From assembly GCA_022885665.1 (NCBI GenBank), contig JAGQDJ010000041.1:248001-312000 (forward strand): a stretch of 64,000 nucleotides of DNA, given 5' to 3'. Below the pieces are notes generated by a model. That model did not search any database and had not been told where the DNA came from. It saw nothing but the letters and a program-made list of their open reading frames with translations. Origin of the DNA: Triops longicaudatus (Eukaryota > Arthropoda > Branchiopoda > Notostraca > Triopsidae). Every line of letters starts with the position of its first letter. Within the stretch, counting starts at the first letter, position 1. Positions 34,501 through 47,178 of the stretch are shown here, one piece after another. The position numbers were made by a program, and so were the translations under genes.

Positions 34501-37500
34501 TAATGGACGAAGTGTACGGGTACGAAGTGATATTTTTACCCAAAGTGATTTTTTTTCAAAGATGCTATTGATATATTGGAAAATATTTTTGACACCTAAA
34601 TCAAAACACAGTCATGTCTTTTCGCTTTCAGGTAGCCTATTGCTCAAAGTTACCTAGAAAGCTCTGACCCTTTCTGGTAAAGTATCACTTCGTAACCACA
34701 CACTTCGAAGACCTGAAAATGGCCAAAAAGTCTTTTATGTTCGATTCCTTGATATAAAAAATATGAAAACAGAAACTTGGTTTTTTGTATTCTAAGAATA
34801 CCTGGAACTCCTGACACCTTGTTGCGTTACATAGTTGAGGAGCAGCAGATGGCTACTCCTGCCTATAATATGTTCAGAGTTATTCCATCTCTTCAAAATA
34901 TCCTCATTTTATGGTATATTGTAGGTAATGTTTCTGTGACATTCGTACGAACGTGCATCGGAATTCGCTGTCTTCAAGATTTAATGACGGCGGGAACATT
35001 TTACGGTAGCAAACGATTAATAATTTGAACTTATTTTTTTGAAGACTTACGATGAATAAAATATAAGATACCTTTTATTTTCTATATAAATGCACGGAAT
35101 ACGTATAGTATAGGATTTACCGCGCAACTTGCTCTTTTATACTATCCTACACTGGGAGATGGTATTATAAAATGTTAAGGAGATCAATTCCTATGCCAGC
35201 ATAGACTTAAATCACTGATATCAAGGCACAAATACTGTGAATATGGGATAAAGCTTCAGCCGTCTAAAGGTCGAGGTGAACGACTTAATTTGAATAGCCA
35301 GGCAGCCATTCTCTTGGAGGTTATCCAAATTCGTGGAATTGCTCCTGCACTCAGTCTATTTTATATACTAAATAAATTGCTAATGCTGACACGCATCACC
35401 TTAGTAAGGGTAATCCCGACGATCGCTTTGCAATTTGCGGCCGCCCCAAGTTATATAAGAACACCAACATCTAGAGCAACAATGGACATTCCGCAAAACG
35501 ACGCCCAATTGAAAAACTTCTGAATGCGCGATAGCCACAGTACCTAAGGGATATATTAGGACAATTAATTAGTTACAAAAATATGTGCACTACAGTACAG
35601 TAGACTTTCCATCAGTAAGACACACCGAATAATCTAACAACCGGTTAGTCTGAAAAACTTCGTTAGACTCATTAAATGACGTACGCTGATATACAATTTT
35701 TTTTAGCATTTATTAATTTCGATAATAAATCAATACTTTTTATATCAAAATACACTTGAAGCTACAAATTAGCTTGGATTACACAGAAAAAAATACATAA
35801 CTTGAGCTTACGCGCGCATATGCAGTTAAACTGGTAAGCGTTTAAATTATGTATGAACAGGAGATAGTCTTCTATACATAAATCCCTCCATTAGGTCGTC
35901 ATTTCAAGTTCACAGAATTCCTTGCAGTGTGCCTGTCCATTCTTGGAATAAGCTTAAAATTTCTTATTATTGCTAGTCGATTAGCTGCGCCTATCGAATA
36001 TCCAAAAAGTTTGGAAACTGTACGCTACAGATAATCGCTGAGTAACTTGCCCTGTTTAGGAGACTCCTAGGGCTGTTACTCAAAATGTCACTAAAAACGG
36101 TCACTAGTTTCTCGGGGTGACAAAACAAGCGTCATCTGTTTTTCTCTAACCAAACCTCAAGCAGTATCTCTGAGACTCATTAAGGTATTTCGGACATGTT
36201 TGATCTTGGTTGTACGTTTTTGTACTTGTGAAACTACGTCGAAGTAAACAACGAAGACGTCTGCGAGAGGATGCCGCAGTTTTGCGCTCGAAAATAATCC
36301 TTGCTCTTCTTTTCCAGTATTCTCCAAACGGGTTCTCTTTTACAAATCCTCACCTCTCTCTCGGCTCGTTTAACTAATTACTCTTCTAATGGCTGTACTT
36401 AGCGATGCACATCATAATCCCAAATTTTACAGGAAGGGCAACGGCACTTCTTTAAGACTACGACCCGCGTTTTTCTTGTCTTCGTTACGGAAGCGGAAAT
36501 GCAATTCACGGCTCTTCAGCTTATTGCACCTGTAAAATTGTCGTTTCCATTCACCTACGGTGAGCCATTACCAGTAATAACACATCCTTAACTAATAATT
36601 GCAGCAGCAACGAACTTATACACAAAGGTTACTCACCGCAGGATCACAACGCTACTACCGTAAAGTGTACATTCGCTAATATCTCTTGCCGACGCTTTAC
36701 TGGCCTCTCTTCTTATTATACTGAATTCAGTGAATTAAGGGATACCTTCTTTGCTACAAGGCTGGGATTCGCAACAAAGAAAGATGGAACTGTTATCTAC
36801 AAGGAACCCGTTTTTCTACTCTGAATCTGGGCCCCTTTTCTCCCCACCCCCTAGATCCCATGGGCTATTATCACGCACGACGAAAAAACGACGAAGCGCC
36901 AAACGCGGCGTCCAGCTTGAATAGTTTCCCTCCATCCATGCTCCAGCTAAAACACAAACACAACATTCGCTCGTGGTCTTCATGCAGAACAAGTTACAAA
37001 ATGCGTTTTGTCCGTGAGTGACCATGTACTGATCTATCACACATCTGCACTTGCTACAGTGGATCTTAGTGACCAGAGGTGAAACACCTCCCCAAAGTTA
37101 AACAGAGTAAACTTATTGTTGGCAGTGAAAAGAGTGAAGTGCGTCTGCGTATATTACTACTGAAGAACAATTCCTACCGCATTCCCATCATGGTCTAATT
37201 TGCGCGGATGATGTAAGTTTACGTTTGCAATACTGCGAAATTGCCCCATTGTTATCGACGTCCTTAAATTTGCGCGCGCAATTTTTCTATCCTCATAGAG
37301 AACCAAGTAAATAGTGAACCTGTGGATAACATTAACTACTAACGGTTAAAAGATTTTACGTCAACGTTTACGATATCCAGCTAAGAGCTTGACCGCTAAA
37401 AAGTACTTAAAGATCCTCAACTCGACCCCAAATCCTAGATTCGCTGACCAGCGGACTACTTAACCAGTTTTCCTGTTGACAATTTCCTCGTTTCCCTTAA

Positions 37501-40500
37501 GTTCCTTCTATTCACTAAATTGGACAGGTAAAACTTTGCCACAGTTTTTACGAGTTGACAACGTTTCCCGATGAAGCTTCACAAATCCTAGTTGCCTAGT
37601 AGCCTAGAATATGAATCGTACCTGGTTTTAGCTTTTCGGCGCATGTACTACGAAGTTTTGTAAACCACCCCTCCAGCAAGCCTTTCCAAACAAAGTTGAC
37701 CCAGGAGTCATCTTTGTCCTAAGGCTACAAGTGCGAGATAAAGAGCAGGATGTGTACGGTTTCCAAGGTAGCAACAAGCAGAAAAACTGAGATTTAGGGG
37801 GGCACTGTGTTAAGATGCTAATGCAGCCCGAAACACTCCGTTGGCCCTGGGTAGTGCCGGTTTTCTGGTTCACTGACCGACAGGTCTCGACGTGTTGGCC
37901 CCTTGCACGAGACCTAGGCTCAATTTTCGAACACAAAATTTAACCTCAGTACCCGTTATTTATTCATATTGTCTATTTAGAACACACGACACTGCCAAAC
38001 CCTTTTTAGAATTTGATCACCACTCCCTCCTTTGGTCGTCTCAGTTCTGGTAGTGGTATTACCCTTTTGGTACCTGTTCGACGTGCGAGACGGTTCGTGC
38101 CTTGATAATGACCTTCAGTATTTCCTTTCTTTTGTCTAGGTACCATTCTCATTAGTGTGCGCTTCTTGTTATCGTAATGGGGCTAGCCCGTAGTGTCCCA
38201 CCTTTGCATAAGCTTACCACGTGACCGGCGATTCGGACCTAGGAACAAAGCCTGCAAAACCAAAAACAGGAAAAAATCCGTAAAAGTAAATGAACATTTA
38301 TTTTTTCATCTCAGATCTATGTAAGGAAACTTATAATACCCAAACATTTTCAGATAAAGAAGTAAAATATTAGCTTAGTACTAAATGTATGTAAGAAACA
38401 AAATAAATTTAGAAGATATTAAAGTGAAATATAAAGCAAAATAAACAGATGTATATTTCGATGATACTGTGTTCCCATTACTAAGGTAGCGTTAAAATAA
38501 AAACTAGTAAATGAAAAATCATTAAAAATTTATTGAAGTATGACTTCTACCAAATTAAGCGTTTAATAGCGTTTGCCACTTTTTCCCTAATAATTAAGGA
38601 CAGGTACTATTTCTGTTGGCGCAAACCATGCGTAACGGCCCAGATTTTTACCTCGTCGAGTTCTTGTAACGTTGAACTCCTGGTACTCAGTTTTCCAGAA
38701 AGATCATTTCATTGTACGTGAGCGGAACTTCAAAAAGTGAGGGTCATTGCAGTGTCTGCCAAGAATTACCACCTGGCCTCTTTCTTTTCGTTTGCAAGAG
38801 AAGCTCATGAGAGAAGCCATTAAGTGTGCGGCAAAAAAGCCATGATATACAATACAATTAACGTATTTTCCATATAGGAATATTATCTGGATACCAACGC
38901 TGAAAGTAAAATATTATGGGAAACTTCAGTCGGATTGGAAAAAATTTCGCGTGCTCGCTTTATTCCTAATTTGTAGAATCTCGTTATGTAAAATCTTCAA
39001 CTCTTCGTTACGCTAAAGTATTACAGAGATTTTCAACAATATCACAATCAGTTTCTTCAAATGGTGAGAGGTCATTGTTTGTGTGTTTACGCACTGTAGA
39101 GAGAAAATCAATTGAAGGAACAGCCGCGACAAACGAAGGGTCCCAGTTCACATTGGAACCAAAATTTTTTTATACTATAGGCTTTTACTATACCACAAGG
39201 ATATTTGCTTGCTGTACGCAGTGACGATGAAAGTAGTGTAACAGTTCTTTATGTGTTGAGATTTGAAAGGTTATATCACTCGGACCTTTAGCGCTCAAAC
39301 CTGTACTAAAAAACGCTAGAAGCTTCATGTAAATTATGTGGGCGTTCGTTGAACTCAAAATCTGCTGCCTTAGAACCTCTAATGTTAGACACTTAGTGCT
39401 GTACTAAACTGTTGTTAAGTATAACAATGAGTAACGTGACTGAAAATTCCGCATAAAAAAAGATAAATTGGTATTTTGCATGTAGTCGTCCAAAATTGTC
39501 ATCCTCTAAACTTAAAATACTGCATATGCGGTCTTTGGAGATTATGGCTTTAAGTAAAAGTTTCTTTTTGAAAAATGTAAATAATAAAGTTTAGTAACGT
39601 AAACAAGAAAACGATTTTTAGTACCAGAAAAGTAACTGTAAACATTTTAATTACTTTAACTACATGCGTTTCATGAGAGGTTCATGCAATATGCAAGTAT
39701 AGGCATGGAGTATTTGCCAAAGTAATGTAAAAACAAACTTTCTCACAAAAAATATGTTAAGGAGTTTAACATAATTGGGGATTTTTCACAAAGAGATTTC
39801 GCAAAATCCAAGTGGTATTGTAAATAATAATGTGTACTGACAATTATTTTTAGTTATAATTCTCTAATTTCATGGATCTTTTTGTACATAGGGGAGAGCG
39901 AATAGAAACGGCACGAGCACGATCCCGTTTTTCTTACTTCTTTGCTAGTTGTCGAGTTGCGTAAATGTGTAAAAAAATAGCACAAAATGGTCTACGTACG
40001 CTTAATATTTGGAAAATTTCGAATTCTATTTAATCTAAGGTTGAACAATAAAATATTCCAAAGTTTTCCTACTGTTGCTGGAAATTTTACCATCTAAGAT
40101 TGGTGACAATTATCTGCGTAAGCATGTTGGATAAAAATACCGCGTTTATGAAGTCTTATTCTGTTGCATCTTCTCTGTAACAATAGTTGGTTTTGTTTCG
40201 ACTGTTGTACTAGTTTGAACGTAATCGCCATTTTAGCGCACCATTCTGAAAGAGGTGATATGATAAGAAATGTCCCTGTTTCAAACCAAAACTTTTTAAA
40301 AAATCATCTTAACCTCTTAAAGCACTATTCTACTGCAGTTAGGCACTGTACGTTTGCTTCACAAACACACATCTTTCAGTTTTGACCAAAACGATGGTCC
40401 TGCTGACAGGGAGTTGGTATCGCGCTGACGCTCAATTGATTTTGCTTAAACCTTTCTATTTCTTCTTCGAACGACGATTGTTTTAGCGTTCAAAGACGTA

Positions 40501-40705
40501 AAAAGTCTCATGCTTCCTGCTTTTATGCATTTTGGAAAAAAAAATGCATTCAGTAGTACGAAATTTGAGCTTGTTCTCTTTAGCCCTAAAGCCACTCGGT
40601 TTCATTCCGTGTTCATGGTGATTCGCACGCTTGACGGGTGACAATTTCGGGCCATTTTAAAGTGAGACTAAGCTGGAAAAAAATCTTTAAAATACCAATA
40701 GATAT

Positions 40706-40753
40706 TATATAACAAACTTACTATATAACAAACATACTATATAACAAACATAC
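40706..40753. repeat. 16-bp tandem repeat, three copies
   Basis: Three consecutive copies of TATATAACAAACATAC (the first with a T for A) upstream of the gene at 41,009. No function is apparent. Confidence 0.8.
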
Positions 40754-40986
40754 TCCACAAAAAAAGTAACTCAATAGACCGAATATTTTATTTTTCGTAT
40801 GAAGAAAAAAGTGAAAATCTTGCGATTTCGCCTTCCTCTCCACTACGTGTTATTTTTTTTTTTTTTCTGGGAATGTATGGTTAATTTTATAGTTACGTAT
40901 TTCCTACGAAAGAACACTGTAACCCGTAGTGCACGACTTAGGGAATCTTCCTCTTTTACTAATCTTCGTCTTTGTTTTTTTCCTAG

Positions 40987-42057
40987 GATATTTATTTATT
41001 CGCTCAACATGATCAAAATTTTACTTACGGTGCTATTTCTCTATCGGCCGGCTTTGGGTCAATCGGTGTTGCCAGCTAGTCCATATCCATACTGGCAACC
41101 CTCTATCACCAGCCCTCCAGTATATGTCAACTACTCAGATTACCAAATCCAACAAACCCGCCCACCATCGTTTGCTAACAACTCGCCAATTCAGCTACAG
41201 AACCAACACCGTCGTGTAGTGGATCGACGACCACAGCTTCCGTTTATTTTGGAGCGCTACAGTCCTCCGAGTACTAATCTCGATAACTCACCTATTTATC
41301 CTCCGCCGTATCCCCACAAGGATTTCGTACTCGGGCCAGTACCACCAGAAAAGTACCCTTACTGGAAACCTGAATACCCAGATAAAAATTATAATACCCA
41401 ATATCCCGTAAAACGACCAGGCCCTAATTCCGAAAAGCCCACCAAACCTAAAAAAGAATGGTCCTGGAGTCGTTTTAAGCCTTATATTCGCCGACCACCG
41501 GAATCCATTGACAAAATCATTGATGGTGGACTCCTCTTAGGGTTTATTCCCATCCGTTCACTTATTAGTGTAACAGCTGTCTGGTCGCTGGTTTACTGGC
41601 AGTTGTCCCGAACCACTACGCCAGTAGTACGCTTGCGTAAAGCTGGCGATGACGAAGCAATGATCTTGAAGAAAGATGCGAAGCTCTGGATTGACTTGTT
41701 GCTCCAAACTTGGCTTCTGGAAGAGGATTCCTGGAGTCACGAGGAGTGTCTGAAGAGGGCGCTGTGCGAAATGGGGCAAGACTACCTCCATGGGTTAGCC
41801 GTACCTACTTGGGTGGATAATTCTGTCAAGTAATAATTTTGAGTACTAACAAGCGAAATAAAAAATATTAACTCATTGTTTTCAATAGGTCCATGATCGC
41901 GGCCAAAGGGTGGAGTGAAGTGGAAGACTTTTGGGATACTGTGACCAACAAAGGGAGTCAAGATTGTCGAGAGAAGTACGACCGTTGTCCGTGGTCGATG
42001 AAAAAATTGTTTGCGGTAGATGGAGCGGAGGCAGAAAAAGAAGAAAATGGGCTTTAA
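40987..42057 (+). CDS. DM4/12-domain protein with Pro/Tyr-rich ectodomain
   Basis: The coding exon begins after a very strong acceptor (cttcgtctttgtttttttcctag, ending 40,986), with ATG at 41,009. Exon 1 is 41,009-41,829 and, after a 59-bp phase-2 intron, exon 2 is 41,889-42,057, for 329 residues. Residues 1-17 form a signal peptide (MIKILLTVLFLYRPALG). About 150 residues rich in Pro, Tyr and Asn follow, with a duplicated PYPYWQP / KYPYWKPEYP motif. A hydrophobic stretch lies at about 172-197. The signature C-L-K-R-A-L-C-E is at about 246-253 and D-C-R-E-K-Y-D-R-C follows after the intron. The open frame that extends upstream to 40,799 is intronic. The leader exon and promoter were not located. 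The role is unknown; it is probably secreted or membrane-bound. Confidence 0.85.
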
Positions 42058-43436
42058 CAGATGCCCAGGACGAGTTTTCACAAGCTGTCACAATCAATCG
42101 AAGTGACGAGTGGTCTTAATTTTTGTCTATTTCAGTGATTTGGATATTTCGTAGGAGATCAGAGACAAAACTTTGTTGCAGTGTACGAGTGAACCTATTG
42201 AACACAACCCGTTCGTGCACTGAAAAAAAAATCCAGTCATTAACAGGTGCAAGGAGAGAACAGGCTGTTGGAGTGTGTACATTCAAGAAATGCCGCTGAC
42301 AACGCTGGCTTCAGCGATATTAAAACGTTTTGTCGTGATCAGATTTGGTGCAGACTTGAGTAACTTTCCTTTGATTATAAATATTTATTGAGTATGCAAC
42401 TGGCATCTTGTGATGAGTCGAGTAGCTTGTGACTCAGGAATTACTGTGTTTATTTAAATATTAAATTATTGGGCCGATTTTGTTTTAAAAGCGGTGTGAT
42501 TTTTACATACAACAGAATAAAGGAATTGTTTAATTGGATACAACAAATAGCATTTATACTTTCGGATTCAAGTAAAGTTATGCCATTGCTTGCGAAAAGC
42601 TATGTGTGTTTGCTCCATACGTCGTGGGTAGGGCTAGATAAAAATTGCGGAAATTTTTGCGGAAAAATAGGGTTATGATCTAAAAGTTCTCAAAATAATC
42701 AGGACATTGTGACATGTTTTACTTATGATTTTTTTCAAAATACTGGTTACAGAATTATGGGACAAAGAAGTAAAACCCAGATCGTTCAATAAAGTAGTCT
42801 CAACACTATACCAAACATTTGGTGTTAGGAAGCGAAAAATCTGAGCCATGAAAGTTAAAACCATGTGATTTTCGAGGGCAAAAACTCAACTGAAATCCAC
42901 AAAAGCATCTTTTGAATGTTTATTTTTATTAATCTTCGCCAGCTTAGTCAGAAGCTAGTGTAGGGTCATAATGTTAACAAATGCTTTAAAAATTCAATTG
43001 ACTAGGTTAGAAAGTACACGGGGCAACGATTGCGCATTATCCATAGGGCACGAAAAATGTAAGAATTGGAATCATTTGAGTCAACATACAGGTCACACAC
43101 TATAATAGCGACAGTGCATACAGACTATAGTTGCTTAAGCCATAGAGCGGGAGAGTGCAGGAAATACTTTTGGGTCAGTTCTAACACTTTGAACGTTGAA
43201 GTGAACGCGAACTTGGCCTAAATGACGAAAAAATGCACACGTTCTTCATTTAATCCGTGACACTGGGAAAACAGTTGACAGAGATCTTGCTTCGCTTGTT
43301 TTTGATATGGACATTTGTCAGAAGCGGACTTCGAGTGGTATTTGCAGGAAGAAATGCTTGCAAATGCATCGGTGCAATTTATTAACAAATGAACTGCCCC
43401 ACACATTATAAACTTTGATTTAGCACTACAGTAAGG

Positions 43437-43505
43437 CGCCGTTATAACAGACTCCCAAAGGGGCTGAGAGTTTGTCCATTATAACCAACTGTTCGTAACA
43501 GCCAA
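43437..43505 (+). repeat. Interspersed repeat fragment, copy C
   Basis: Shares the core GGGGCTGAGAGTTTGTCCAT and TATAACCAACTGTTCGTAAC with the copies at about 619-680 (inverse) and 5,883-5,935. Confidence 0.5.
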
Positions 43506-43930
43506 TAGTGATAAATTGATTAACATATGTTGATAAATACGTTTTCCGAAAAACACATAAAACTAGTTGACGTTTTTCGCTATTTACTGCAATTACTTAA
43601 AACAATTTTTCTTTCCTGCTGTTTCTGTTGGCAACCACAAACTAATTGAACATCTTGTATACTAAAACTGGAACAAAGACTTCTCAATATTGTTTTCCGT
43701 GGAATAAAAAATGTCTTTGCTTTTTTATATCGTTTGGCCCACGCATGGCAAATTTTTTGACCGCGACTAGAGGTCGGGTCACAAACAGTCTACTTGCATT
43801 TCGTCCGAGAATATTGAAAACGCGATAAGGACCTTTACATCATAGGAAACTTTGACTGGTTTAATGCTGTATTATTTTAGTGCTCAAGCACAAATAATTT
43901 GTACATTCCAAGAAAAAGAAAAACAATTGA

Positions 43931-43937
<7 letters not shown>

Positions 43938-43969
<32 letters not shown>
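43938..43969. repeat. Poly(A) run, 32 bases
   Basis: Uninterrupted A32 preceded by T7 and bordered on both sides by CAATTG. It may be a microsatellite or the tail of a retroposed sequence; no retroposon body was recognised upstream. Confidence 0.8.
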
Positions 43970-43970
<1 letters not shown>

Positions 43971-44238
43971 AATTGGCCTGATTTTTTCCAGTCCAAAACA
44001 GTTGTGCTTCATTAGTTATAATTTTTGAATGGTTTGCACGACGTGTCAAATGTTCCATCCCTCCTCTAGTCAACTCATAATTATTTTAACAGGGCATTTG
44101 TTACTTTAACAATTACTTTAATTAATTTAACTTACTTTAATTTACTTTAACTTACAATTACTTTAATAATTACTTTTACAAATCACCTGTCTTACTGGAA
44201 TATACGCAGACCTGCGTAGTTCGTAGCTCTCTTTCTAT

Positions 44239-44408
44239 TCAACATAACAGTTTCTTTGCTTCGCTGGAATTGCTTTAATTTCTATTATCGCTTTTTCACA
44301 TGTTGTTCTCCAAATTTGGCGTCTTCAACATAACAGTTTCTTTGCTTCGCTGGAATTGCTTTAATTTCTATTATCGCTTTTTCGCATGTTGTTATCCAAA
44401 TTTGACGT
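44239..44408. repeat. Tandem duplication of about 85 bp
   Basis: Two adjacent copies starting TTCAACATAACAGTTTC and ending ...CAAATTTGRCGTC, differing at only a few positions. A recent local duplication with no coding content. Confidence 0.85.
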
Positions 44409-45165
44409 CCTCTAAGGCGCAATCTTGACTTAGCATGTCCACGTGTAATTTTATCTTGGCAATATGAAAATGTTTACTAGCAATAAAAAATAGCCTGCAA
44501 TTAAAATTCAGATTTGATATACGAAAAACGAAGATAGGATTTGTTATGGGTTCTCGTTTGAAGGCCAGTTCTCGAAATCTAAAATTTTATTTTTCTGTCT
44601 CTGTATTGTAAGACAGACAATTAAACACAAGTCAGCCACGAGCTCTTCCATGATGATGTAAAAAATTAACGCATTTAAGTTATCTTGGGTTTGGTCACCA
44701 TACACAATGGGTTTCGTTTCTAGGTGCGAATTGGTCCATATTAGGTTTAAGTCATAAACTTCCGGAAGTATTCATTCTGCGAACAAGCTTATGCAGTACC
44801 CTTCCTGGTTTATCCATAAAGTTCCTTGTGGGGTTTTCTAACGAGAGTGGTTGGTTTAATTATCAGAATTCCACGCAAGTGCTACCTTCTTGTCCGTAAC
44901 GTGGTACTCAACTACCGGATTTTTCGGTCCTTGCCTCTTCTTCTTCAAATTAGCCTACAACGCCACTGGAATGATAACAGCAGCGGTGAAGCGCATAAAG
45001 AAGCACATGTGCACGTCTCACACATACGCTTTTCTTCAATGTCACAGGTAGTAGCAGGTTCGGGGCATGGTTACGGCAGCGCAGCAATAACAGTATCATT
45101 CTCAAACGCATGTGTTACAGAGCGTACGAGCCGAACTATCGAGGCTCACTCACCCTTGGTACTCA

Positions 45166-45325
45166 TATATAAACTCAGAGTCTTCCGTCGTCTCTCTCAT
45201 CATTCGTTTTCTTACTGAGTAAGAGCAAGCTATCCCAGTGAATCGGATCAGTATTACCTTACAGTGTACCAAAAGGAGCTAGCAAATCAGTGCATCAAAG
45301 TTCTTGCCTGCTGACTGAGTACCAG
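45166..45325 (+). promoter_or_regulatory. Promoter and untranslated leader exon of the 46.3-kb gene
   Basis: TATATAAA at 45,166-45,173 is followed 33-36 bp later by the initiator-like TCATCATTC (A at 45,199 or 45,202). The leader exon runs to a donor (ACCAG then GTAAAT) at 45,326. A matching acceptor (ctcttctcaccctcag) ends at 46,282, two bases before the next coding ATG. The leader intron is about 957 bp. The layout parallels that of the array at 27.1 kb and the gene at 50.3 kb. Confidence 0.65.
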
Positions 45326-46282
45326 GTAAATATTGAATTACAAGAAATATTGAGCTCATTTAATGGTCTACATGGACTTGCAGATGTGCTCATAAGAGAT
45401 CTAATTTTTTTACAAAACTGGATCTTACCGTAGTTTTGAACTGGAGTAACCTCTCTGGTTCAACCCTTAGTTTTCTTAGGGTGAAATCGTAGAGTAACCC
45501 ATCATCCCTTAAAGTAATCTTTCAATAGCGTCTACGTCCCTTACGGCAAATGCGTTTAATGAAAATGTTCAAATAAGCTAAGAAATGTATACTTCCTTTT
45601 ACCTGAACAGTTGTGCACGTAGGTACCTTGCAATTTTGAGGAGGGTTTCCCACGCGGATCTTGGGGTAGAAAGATCCGAAAGGGCAATATTGTTAGGTCA
45701 CTTCTAATGGCAACAAAGTTTGGAAAACTTCGCCGCAAGCGCCAAAAGCAAGTAGCAGGCGATCACTTATTTTTTTATTATTTTATTATTATTTTTTTAA
45801 TATTGTTGCAGCTTTAGCACAGAGGACAACACTATGAAAATCTACTTACAATTCTGAAACTGTAAAACTGGTAAAGTGTAAAGTGTAAAACTGGAAACAT
45901 AATCAGTCTCTGAGTATATATGACAAACGCACGGACAGATTGAGTACAGGAAGTAACGATTTCAACTGGCTGAATGCCACAATGTGTACCGAACACTTCC
46001 TAGCATGATTCATATTGCCATGATTAAAGTTCTTCCTAGACTCTTTATAACCACACTGGCATGAAATCCCATTAGAGCATATCCGAATACACCAAGTGTG
46101 AAAACCCTAAAACCCTCATGTCCACCACACATGTCGTAAAGCTAATTAGTAGCCATTTAGACAGCAGTGACGCTCCAAAACTGATACTTTCTAGTTACTA
46201 ACTTATTCATGGACTATGATTAAAGTAGTTTAGCTCAACAGAATTTACTACTGTTCACTTCTCAGGCTCTTCTCACCCTCAG

Positions 46283-47178
46283 AAATGGCCGTAGGATGGA
46301 CCGTGCTTCTTTTTAGCCTACAATGTGTTCAATGGACCCGAGCTTCCCTTTTCCCCACTTACACAGAAGACATCGAAGACGTCGGAGATGCTGAGGGTCG
46401 CTTCGGTATTATTTCGGTAACCCAAAACTCCAAATCATGTTACATTGGGTTTCATAAATTTGAATATAATTGCGTTTACAGCTGAGCCCTTCCACATCCA
46501 CGGCTAACTACACCATCAACTTAACTGGCCTTCTCTTGTTGGGTCTCGCATTAGCCTCCGCCCTTACTTTGTGGGCATACCTTTCTCAATTCTTCGGCGC
46601 TAAAGGCTACGGATCGTCTTACGGGTACGAAGACAGCCACGGTGGTTATCAAAAAGTGAGTTGTTTAATTTGCGACTTCAACCAATACCTCCATGCTTAA
46701 TGTAATCTTACAGAGCAAGCTTGTCAGCGGACAAATATGACCGATTTGGTTTTCTCTTTGTTTGTATTTTTGTAGAGAGCTCTTTACGACGCGACGGAAA
46801 TGCTTCCTTTGGTTCTAAGTAAACTATATGAACGCTTCGAGAATGAGAGCATAACCGAAGATGCTTGCAAACAGCGGATTTTGTGCGAGTCCGGCAGCCC
46901 ATCCCAAGACTTCGCCTACAATACCTTTGGACACGCTACCAATATCTTCTTCAGGTAAAGAGTCATTCATACGACTTCTATTCGTAAGTTTCAGTGTCGT
47001 TTGCTTTCTTAGCCAAGTGGAAAAGGATAACTTGACGGATGTACTATTTGAGCTGAAACGTGGCAAATTGTTCTACCTAGCTTGGCAAGAAGGAGCTAAA
47101 GGAAAGAACTGCAAGTCGTTGCATAGCACGTGCACACTATCCGAAGAAAAAGTACAGGAGTTAATGGAATCCGCGTAA
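46283..47178 (+). CDS. DM4/12-domain membrane protein, four coding exons
   Basis: Exons 46,285-46,416, 46,482-46,655, 46,776-46,954 and 47,013-47,178 (introns phase 0, 0, 2) encode 216 residues. Residues 1-21 form a signal peptide, followed by an acidic stretch. Exon 2 carries an N-glycosylated (NYT, NLT) segment, a membrane helix (GLLLLGLALASALTLWAYL, about 57-75) and a Tyr/Gly tail (GYGSSYGYEDSHGGYQK). Exon 3 opens RALYDATEMLPLVL, the helix preceding the signature C-K-Q-R-I-L-C-E (about 133-140). Exon 4 has N-C-K-S-L-H-S-T-C. AATAAA lies about 15 bases after the stop. All splice sites are canonical, and the phase-2 intron between the cysteine pairs matches its neighbours. Function unknown. 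Confidence 0.88.

Larger units (their letters stand above)
31534..41008. other. Intergenic, repeats only
   Basis: About 9.5 kb. It holds the 3' flank of the array, one unassigned frame (31,978-32,403), a hAT-like MITE (32,672-32,985), a perfect RNA hairpin (33,504-33,569), a short palindrome (33,785-33,841), the second PIF/Harbinger-like MITE (34,192-34,500), and a 16-bp tandem repeat (40,706-40,753). A diverged transposon-like end starts near 35,600 ('tacagtagactttcc'). A strong pyrimidine-rich acceptor at 40,986 marks the start of the next gene's coding exon. Confidence 0.55.
42058..45165. other. Intergenic, simple repeats
   Basis: No gene recognised. It contains a copy of the interspersed repeat (43,437-43,505), a 32-base A run (43,938-43,969), an A/T-rich run of TTACTTTAA units (about 44,098-44,180) and an 85-bp tandem duplication (44,239-44,408). 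An open frame at 44,826-45,218 overlaps the next gene's promoter and has no recognisable content. Confidence 0.6.

Noticed and set aside
40799..41008. Upstream extension of the 41-kb reading frame (70 more codons)
   Set aside because: It crosses a very strong pyrimidine-tract acceptor at 40,986, lacks coding character, and the signal peptide begins at the ATG at 41,009.
44826..45218. 130-codon plus-strand frame
   Set aside because: Overlaps the TATA box and start site of the 46.3-kb gene and has no recognisable content.
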